A stretch of DNA of 64,000 nucleotides from Tipula vernalis (lineage: Eukaryota; Arthropoda; Insecta; Diptera; Tipulidae). The position numbers and the translations under genes were made by a program. Below are positions 56,660-64,000 of the stretch, in pieces. Under the pieces are notes generated by a model. The model did not search any database and was not told the origin of the DNA. It was given only the letters and a program-made list of their open reading frames with translations. Where the stretch lies: contig OY282558.1 of the NCBI GenBank assembly GCA_958295665.1, positions 65,274,789-65,338,788 on the forward strand, given 5' to 3'. Each line of letters begins with the position of its first letter. Position 1 is the first letter of the stretch.

Positions 56660-58762
56660 ATGGGTCGTAGAAAATCTAAAAATAAAACAAATGACGACGG
56701 TGCCAATGAATTTTGCCAAAAGATGATGAATATGATGAAAAGAATAATCAACAATGAAGACGCTATGATCAGGAACATCACTCATGTACTATCACCTAGA
56801 ACATCTTCTTCTTTACCAGAACAAAGCAATATGTTGGTTGAATACCAATTATATGCACAACGATCAAGAAAGAAATTCGCAAGATGAAATGATTAATCGA
56901 ATAAGGCAAGAAAATGAGCGAGTGTTAAGTAGCGCATTCATGAAACAATCTACATCACAATCGATCAATGTAGAACATCTGTTTAAAGTCGAAGGATGAA
57001 ATGATTGAAAATTTACGGCGTGAAAATGAAGCGATGAAAAATAAAACCAATAATGATAATGAACGTCAATCTGAAATAACAGAATCTGGTTCATTATCTA
57101 GTACAGCTGCACATCTGTTACCAAATCAAACTGCTTCGGTATTCGGTTTCAAAGATGCCGAAGATTCACTTTGCAAATTTAGTGGAGATGACGAGTATCT
57201 AATTAAAAAATTTGTGCAATGCAAAGAGGTTGCTTTGTGGATCAGCAAAACAGAGTTTGAGGATGACAAGGCAGATTGATTCTTGGGAGAAATTAGCCGA
57301 ATTTCTTGAAGATGAATTTGGAAAGGATATAAATGAAGCGCTCGTGCATAAAAATCTGATGGAAAGGAAAAAAAAGAATAGCGAATGTTTCAAGGGCTAC
57401 CTTGGTGGAAATTGGTGCAAGTGATAATGTTTCATATGAGGCCATAATTCAATATTGTATCTACGGAGTTATTGATTATGAACCTAACAAAGCCTAACAA
57501 ATCATCGTCAAACCTAACAAATCATCGTCAATTTGGATTAAGATGTTTTGGTTGTGGTCTAATGAACCATGCAGGAATAGATTGTCCACGAAAGTTAGAC
57601 GGTCCCAAGTGTAATAAATGTAATAAATATGGACATATTTCGATTAATTGCCCAGCGGTAGAAGGTGCGAAGGTTTTGGTCGTTCAAGAAAACTCGAAGA
57701 GTGAAGAAACTCAAGTGAAAGTACTTTGTAATTTTTCAACACGAAAAGATGTTGTGATAATTGAAATTAAACATTAACATTTTGTCACTAATGTGATGAT
57801 TGATGGTTAACAATATTTTTCATATTGTGCAAGATTTGGTTTTACCAGTCGATGTTATAGTGGGTCGAGAGCTGATGAATCAAACCATAACAGTAATAAT
57901 GCCTACAAGTATAACAATGAAGAAGTTCTCGCCTGAAGTGTGTCTAATCCGTGACGTTGAAGTAGATCTAATGCATATTAATGAAGATTTTTTTAGCAAC
58001 GAAGTAAAAAGGATGACAGTAAATTACAACCCTGCCAATAAACTTTTAATTCCTAATGTCGAATTAAATCTTACACTAAAACACGAAAAACCCATTGCAC
58101 AGAATCCAAGAAGTCCAGTTCATCTGATTATGCGAGTCCGGTAGTGCTAACCACCAAAAAAGATGGGTCGAAGAGGCTGTGCATAGACTATCAGATATTA
58201 AATGAGGTAATTGTAAAAGACAGATTTCCGCTCCCACTGATCGAAGATGAGAACATTAAACTCCAAGCGGCCAAATATTTTACAACGCTTGACTTTCGAA
58301 ACGGATTTTTCCATGTAACTATGGCCAAAGATTGACAAAAGTATACGGCCTTTGTGACGCCCTTCGGACTTTTTGAATTTTTGCGAGCTCCGTTTGGGTT
58401 ATGCTACAGTCCGTACGAATCGTGTGTGTTTATTTAGATGACCTAATTATACCTGCTCGGACTATTGAAGAGGCTTTGTGGAAGTTAAGAGCGGCCTTAG
58501 AAATGTCGGAGCAGAATGGATTATACATAAAATGAATGAATTTCATTTTGGTTCAGAGCAGCTGAAAGCGTTTGAGACAATCAAAGAAGTATTAATGGAG
58601 TATCCTGTTTTGAAAATTTACTGTATGAAAGCAGAAACAGAACTTCATACGGATGTTTGTAAGTTTGGTCTCGGTACTATACTTTTTCAAAAATCGATGG
58701 ATGATATGCAATTCTCGAAAAAGACAACACCATGTCAAGAACGATATTGTTGCAGCCTATAA
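56660..58762 (+). mobile_element. Decayed Ty3/gypsy-like element, gag and RT part
   Basis: Broken frames in order. First a lysine-rich gag N-terminus (56660-56887), then a helical gag region (57001-57424; FEDEFGK-like and NLMERKKKNSECFKGYL). Two CCHC knuckles, CFGCGLMNHAGIDC and CNKCNKYGHISINC, lie at about 57550-57655. A protease remnant (VIVGRELMNQ) follows, then RT (58144-58430; TTKKDGSKRLCIDY, TLDFRNGFFHV, TPFGLFEFLRAPFGL) and an RNase H start (AETELHTDVCKFGLG). The YxDD motif is disrupted. It stops near 58762, with no integrase and no LTR recognised. Confidence 0.75.
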
Positions 58763-59255
58763 TTAACTACGAGGTTACTCGAAAACGATGAACAATTACT
58801 CAATTTACACGTTCAGATTTTGTGTAATTACGAATTAGCTGCCATTAGTTTGTAGATTATTAGATTAGTTATTCATGTTTATAAATACCAAAACACATTT
58901 TGTATGTACCAACAACCCAATATTTTTATCAAAATCATCAAACTATCGAACCATAAATTAATGCCAATCGAATTTCAGCACCTCATTCATAGCGGGGCAT
59001 GTAATTAATTTGTTACGTGGAACTTGTATTATCTATATGTTTGAACTATAATTTTAAGTGGAATGTAAAGGTCAGGTCATTACAGTGTTTTTATGTTTAA
59101 TCAAAAAGGTATCGCGTGCATCTAGAGTGAGCCACAATGATCTTTATTCGATTCTACATGCACAATTGAACATTTTATCACTTTCGCAAATCTTTCTCGA
59201 ATAATTAATTTTCCTAGATTAATATATGTACAGATATAGTAATGATTTAAGGATT
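58763..59255. other. A+T-rich spacer before the TTGAG repeats
   Basis: No ORF or repeat recognised. Confidence 0.5.
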
Positions 59256-59500
59256 GCGTTGGGCATTTAGTTGAGGGTTGCGTTGAGGGTCGAGTTGAGG
59301 TTGAGTTGAGGGTTGAGTTGAGGTTGAGTTAGGTTTGAACAAGGTTTGAGCTAAAGTTGATTCGGTTTTGAATGAGGGAGGCTAGATTGTAGAAAGTTGA
59401 GAGTTGTTCAGTAAAAAGTTGAGTAAGACGTTGTGGAAATATTTAGGGGTTGATTTGGGGTTGAATTTATAATTGAGTTGAGAGTAATGTTGAGTAAGAG
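59256..59500. repeat. TTGAG-rich repeat block, second copy
   Basis: Irregular GGTTGAGTTGAGG-type repeats like those at 8945-9835, here about 245 bp. It lies about 330 bp upstream of the start codon of gene 4. Confidence 0.75.
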
Positions 59501-59736
59501 AGAAATACTTTTGAGCACTCTTTAAAGTAGAGCAGAATATTGATGGCCTCTGAATTTTTTCAGATTATTCTTAATTCTAGAAGTTTTCCAGGCTTACGTT
59601 CCACCTTCTATAACAAAAAGGAGATTTAAATTCGTCAAAACATGTTTTCATCTATTAATTACATACATATAGGTATTTTTACTTTTTTTAAGATTACCAT
59701 CACACTTTTTTTATATATGTACATGCAAATTTTTTT

Positions 59737-59745
59737 TATATAAAA
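59737..59745 (+). promoter_or_regulatory. Probable TATA box of chemosensory-like gene 4
   Basis: TATATAAAA with the TCATTC initiator-like word at 59770-59775, matching gene 1 in sequence and spacing. Confidence 0.5.
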
Positions 59746-59834
59746 TCGAACGATTAATTGTATTCAATCTCATTCAGGTGAGAATAGTTTAGTGCAAAGC
59801 TTTTCATTGATCCATCTGAGCAATTTTTTTGAAA

Positions 59835-60520
59835 ATGAAAATACTTTTAATTTTAGTGGCATGGTATTTATATTCTGTACAAATTATTGATGTAAGTGTG
59901 TTTAATGTTTAATCAATTATGGTAGGCGACATAAAAATATTTTCTTGCAGTCAAGGAAGTATAGCATAATTCTTGACGACGAACTACTTCCCTACACAAT
60001 CGAGAAAGGTGTGCCATCATTTTCGGAATATTTTTCAATTGAACATCTAGTATTTGAGCTAATCGACGACGATAAAGTAGAGGTAGGCGGATACGGCGAA
60101 TGTATAAAATCAATGGATCCAAAGTTGCCAGTGCAGTTTGCTGTCAGAACACAATACCTTGATCAATCCTCATGGCGCGAGGCACCGTTACAATTGTTGT
60201 TATTGCATTTTTGCCCCGAGGCTGTGAATCCATCACGTGTATGGTATAATGTTTCAAAATTATGGACGAATTGTCCTACACAAAAGGGGGTAACTTATAT
60301 TGGTCACGGCAATTTATTTTTAGAGTGTGTTTTAAGTAAACAAACATTATCTTTGTAGGATAAATGGTTTGTAGAGCATCAAATAATCAACGCTCATTTA
60401 GATATGCCACCTTCTTTTCCGATGGGTAAATGGAGAGCACATTTTTTGTTTACTCAAGGATTACTTGGCAGTGTCACAAAATTTGGCGCTATGTTAAATT
60501 TTGAACTTATACATGTTTGA
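59835..60520 (+). CDS. Secreted CheA/CheB-like chemosensory family protein, gene 4
   Basis: Exons are 59835-59891, 59951-60289 and 60359-60520, with introns of 59 and 69 bp in phase 0, giving 185 residues. It differs from gene 1 at about ten residues, mostly conservative and concentrated in the signal peptide and the last exon (for example AHFLFTQG versus AHIMFTQG). Introns, promoter words and both flanks are also shared with gene 1, so this is a DNA-level duplication, not a retrocopy. The reading frame is intact in both copies. The same two-Cys pattern as gene 1 is present (HFCPEAVN, NCPTQKG). Confidence 0.75.
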
Positions 60521-61754
60521 TTTAAATTGACCTATTTTAAGAATTTTGGTTTGAAATATAAATTTACTTTTAATATTGCTTTATAATGCATTACACTGTT
60601 TGTTTACAAAGTTTACTAAACACCTTACAGAAAATTATTTAGATAACAAGAGCGTTGCGTTAAACATTGAATCATTTTCCCATCATTTTTAACATTATTG
60701 AAATGTTTGTGTTTTGAAAAATACCGTATTTTGAGCGAGCAGAATTACATAATTTAGTAAACATTCAAAATATGTCACAAGTTTGCAATTGAACATGCTC
60801 GAATATAGTTGGAATCAGTTAGTTAATAAACTAAATTCCTGTTTACCAGCAAGTGTAGATGAAATTATGGCGTCTCAAGAATTACTGAAAAAAAAATTTG
60901 AATGCTTGAAGGAGGAATTAAAGAAAATTAAGGAAGAAAATAAAAAATTATACACACATAGAAAAAACTAATGAAGTTGCTTCCATTAGGCATAAAAACC
61001 TCTTAAATTTCAAACAAAAATTCAAAAATTAGTAATTAAAATTCCATGTACAACCGCACAAAATTAAAATCATGCACTTAAATAAGAAATCAAGAATTTG
61101 ATTTCTTTATCTATAAATACATAGAATATATCCATAAAACTTTAACTACGTCTAAGTAAGGAAAAAGGAAAATAATAATTCACTGAAAGGAAATTGAAAC
61201 ATTATTCTCCTACCTACAAATTTTATCGGTGTACTATATAATCAATCATGACGTTAGTGTGTGAAAAATGCAACCTAAACTTCAATAAACTTCAATAAAT
61301 TCCATTAGGTTAATAATTAAATTCAATACATTTAGCCTTTCGAAATGTTTTACATAATTCCGAGTTGTTCACATTCGTTTAATCGAAATTCGGCACACAT
61401 AAATGAATATGTCATTATGTGTTTCAAACCAAATCTCAACTCAACTCAAATTAACATTTCCAAATTAGCATTTTATTTATATAGATCAGTTACTTTATAA
61501 TTTTATAATATTATTTAAATTAATTTAATTCGATTTAATGCAGTTTGTAATACCTTGTAAAAAAAATTAATCATACCTAAATATCTATATAATATGGATT
61601 ATATAAGGCGGTTTCCAATTCGACTCGCTTACACATTCTATTTTGAGCAGTAGCTTATTTACAATAAAATGTACAGCACGAGGTGAAATCATATTAAAAA
61701 TTAACAATAATAACAAAGTTAATAAAAATAAATTAAAAAACTACATATTGCCCA
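60521..61754. other. A+T-rich region downstream of gene 4
   Basis: The duplication with gene 1 fades near 60600. A 62-codon frame at 60783-60971 is lysine/glutamate-rich and could form a coiled coil (LKKKFECLKEELKKIKEENK), but has no recognised relatives or context, so it is not called a gene. Nothing else was seen. Confidence 0.45.
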
Positions 61755-62445
61755 TCAATCACGCCACTCCAAATATTTTAACCTAAATAATTTGGCCGAT
61801 CCTAATCTCTTAATTTCCAATGGAATTGAATTCCAAAGGGAAACTCGCCTAACATAAAATGACTTGTTTAACGACCTACAACAATTTTTAGCCGGAATTA
61901 GGCGGAAGTTATAGGAATGAAACCTACTAAACATTAATTTCCTATATAGATAACAAGGCAAACGCGAAATTTGTAAAAAGTAGATAAACTATGTGCATTC
62001 TAAAACAAGGCTAGAGCAAAAAAAACTTGGTACAAGCATTGCAACGTCTTTGGAGAACATTCATATTTTCCTGAAGCATACCGAATAAAACTATGTCACC
62101 GTACCAATAAAATGAGGAAGAAGATAAGGCAAAAACAATTTTTTCCTAAACTGACTATCAGAAAATCCAACTACTTTATACAAACAACTAAGCATACCAA
62201 AGACCCTCTTACTAATACTAACTAAATGGTCACCCCAAGTAAGAGTTTTATTAATAATTAACCCTAAATCCCTAACAGTATTTGAATATTCAATTAACGA
62301 ATCCTGCAGAAAAATATCAGGAAAGGATGAGGTATCTAACGGTTTTTTATAAATTATAATCGACTGAGATTTAGTTGCGTTTAAAACGTGCCTGTTAGAG
62401 ACCGACCAACTAACGATATTACTTAAATTTTTATACTGATCACTT
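61755..62445 (-). pseudogene. Non-LTR retrotransposon RT C-terminal fragment
   Basis: Minus-strand frames read VLNATKSQSIIIYKKPL, DLGLIINKTLTWGDHL and SISKRVFGMLSCLYK, the region just after the RT catalytic motif in jockey/CR1-type elements. A C-terminal part with FYVRRVSLWNSIP follows (about 61860). Several stops and frame changes occur. It meets the presumed LTR near 62445. Confidence 0.65.
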
Positions 62446-62721
62446 TTACTTTTTATTTTACACTAAAACACTTTTTAAATCACTTCTTTATTCCTTTTAA
62501 TCTTTACATTATCGCTTACCAAATATTATTAATCCCATTCGACTTCGTTCGCCTTTTTATATACACAAACCAAACTTCTAGAAAGCTCATTACTTTTCCA
62601 GTTAGAATAGTCTAGAAACATTTAGAACAGTTTTTATCATGGAAAATTCCATTTTAGTACAGTTAAACATTGAGCTATTAATTTTAACTTATTCTATTAA
62701 ACCCTAGGTGTCACCGTCACA
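62446..62721 (-). repeat. Probable LTR (3' side) of a gypsy-like element
   Basis: On the minus strand it starts TGTGACGGTGACACC right after a purine-rich GTGAGGGG tract (about 62724-62735), the position expected for a polypurine tract and LTR start. It contains a TATATAAAAAGGCG promoter-like word (about 62560) and AATAAA-like signals. The right-hand LTR partner is outside the window, so the inner boundary is inferred. Confidence 0.5.
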
Positions 62722-62826
62722 CGACCCCTCACCTAAGCCTGTTCATCCACTTTAGACGCCGAATCCTTCTTCCATTGTAGAACGCGATTCCGTCACTAGC
62801 ACTCCACTTCGCACAAGTCGGCCCTT

Positions 62827-64000
62827 CTAATCCAATGTCTGCTTAACCTGGTTTTCATTGGTTTCCTCAACAATTGTGTCAGATTTCGATGGCAGCTCCT
62901 CGCAATGGCTGATTGTTACTCGCCTTACTGTCGCATCCGTACCGTTAAATTTAAGTTTAAGCTTGATGTTATCGCTACTCAATATTCTTCGTCCAAAATC
63001 TAACACGAAGTCATTCACCCTCATGAAGTCTGTTCTCAAAATGACCACGTCCACAATATCTGCGACCAGAACTTCGTGTGGGAAAAGAGTTTCGCCGATC
63101 CTTATGTTCACGAACTTTTGCCATTTTATTATTGCACTCTCTCTATTTGCCATTCTTAATTTTAACCCATGAGCCAGCTGCACAGCTCCTGTGATCAAGT
63201 CTTTCCGAACAATTGTGTAAGTTGCTCCGATATCCAGCGTAATGATAAAATTCCTCCCATCAACATCGCACTTAATTGTTACGCTGCTTCCGCCTTGTGC
63301 TACACTTGTAACAGGGATCAATGTTCTTGGGCAACCAGATGGCGAGGCCAGCTTCGGTTCCTTCAAAGTGACTTGTAACCTTTCCACAGAAGTTGGTGAT
63401 TCGTACCGTTTTTCTCTTGCTTCCCAACAATCTCACGAGATGTGGCCAATTCTGTTACATATCCAACATCTTAGCTTGCTACTTCTAGACATTTATCCCG
63501 ACCGTTCGGCATTCGCCCGCATAAAAGGTGGCTCAGCCATATTTATCATCTTTTCTCATCTCATCTTTTCTCTCCCTGTATTACATTCCGACAGTCCGTT
63601 AAGATGTGATCCAACTTGTCACATTCCCAACACTTAAGCCTGCCGCTTCCGTCTGTCGGTACCATTCGCTCCATGCTGCCGTTCTTGTCTGAATTCATTT
63701 GGCGCCAAAATAATGACGGTCTGGTGAAGTTCTGCACAGCCTCGATCGTCAACGCAAGCGCAACGGTTTCCGTGATGGTTACCTTAGGTGACAACATCAC
63801 CGCCTTGCGTGTCTCTGGATCTCGAATGCCGTCAAGGAATGCGTCAATTTTTAGTCTTTCCATATAATCGGCCGAAAATTCCTGAAGTGATTCTCCTCCC
63901 TTCAGCCTCTGCTGCGTCGCCTTTGAGGGCCACTATTAATGCCGCGACACGATGTTTCGTCGTTCCAATGATTTTGATTGGCTGCCATTTCAAATTGAAA
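62827..64000 (-). pseudogene. Gypsy-like gag and protease, internally deleted element
   Basis: Gag (from the window end to about 63400): KIDAFLDGIRDPETRKAVML helices and two CCHC knuckles, CWECDKLDHILTDC and a second near 63440 that contains an in-frame stop at its Arg position. Protease (63387-62827): the catalytic triad reads LDIGATYTIV, where D-T/S-G is expected. Then VLVADIVDVVILRTDFM and a C-terminal tail follow. The frame ends at 62827 and the presumed LTR follows within about 100 bp, so RT, RNase H and integrase were deleted. Confidence 0.7.

Noticed and set aside
60783..60971. 62-codon coiled-coil ORF
   Set aside because: Lysine/glutamate-rich openness is easy to get in A-rich DNA. 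No splice or promoter context and no relatives recognised.

Overview
This window looks like eukaryotic, most likely dipteran, genomic DNA. It is A+T-rich and dominated by transposable elements. The dipteran call rests on four intron-containing genes resembling the insect CheA/CheB chemosensory family, on repeats with a GTCY-type microsatellite core like the dipteran mini-me/DINE-1 elements, and on the mixture of LOA-like, BEL/Pao, Ty3/gypsy, hAT, P and foldback elements. No bacterial-type operon, rRNA, tRNA or CRISPR array was found.

Host-like genes. The only convincing host genes are four small three-exon secreted-protein genes: 10404-11089 (+), 20876-21592 (+), 21743-22440 (-) and 59835-60520 (+). 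Each has a signal-peptide exon, a central exon of about 113-116 codons ending at a C-P-x-x-K-G motif, and a last exon of about 54 codons. The first and fourth are near-identical copies inside a segmental duplication of more than 1 kb, and both sit beside TTGAG-rich repeats. The second and third are tail to tail with nearly overlapping 3' ends. A fragment of the replicative helicase gene Mcm7 (about 29276-29576) is stranded between transposon fragments.

Layout. 1-4344: LOA-like non-LTR element A (-). 4375-5225: gypsy pol fragment (-). 5574-8968: decayed BEL/Pao element with an env-like gene (+). 8945-9835: TTGAG repeats. 10.3-11.2 kb: chemosensory-like gene 1. 11.3-12 kb: Tc1 remnant (-). 12-16.1 kb: diverged LOA-like element C (+), split by a mini-me-like repeat. 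16.1-16.6 kb: FLYWCH/MULE remnant (-). 17-19 kb: two tandem-repeat blocks. 20.9-22.4 kb: genes 2 and 3. 23229-28273: LOA-like element B (+) with a 17-bp target duplication. 28.5-29.6 kb: mini-me-like copy B, LOA deletion derivative D and the Mcm7 fragment. 29.6-38.65 kb: a BEL/Pao element (-) split by a young gypsy element (31074-38415). 39636-43278: hAT element with an intact transposase and perfect 8-bp target duplications. 44089-53140: a nest in which a mini-me-like repeat is split by a P-like THAP transposon, whose left arm holds a palindromic MITE and whose right arm holds a foldback element. 53.1-56.6 kb: mostly unassigned. 56.7-58.8 kb: decayed gypsy-like element (+). 59.3-60.6 kb: TTGAG repeats and gene 4. 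61.7-64 kb: non-LTR RT fragment, a probable LTR and a gypsy-like gag/protease (-).

How it fits together. Most of the window is layered transposon insertion, and the order of events can be read from target duplications. The biologically active parts are probably the four chemosensory-like genes, the hAT transposase and, recently, the gypsy element. All assignments come from reading motifs by eye; no database search was run.
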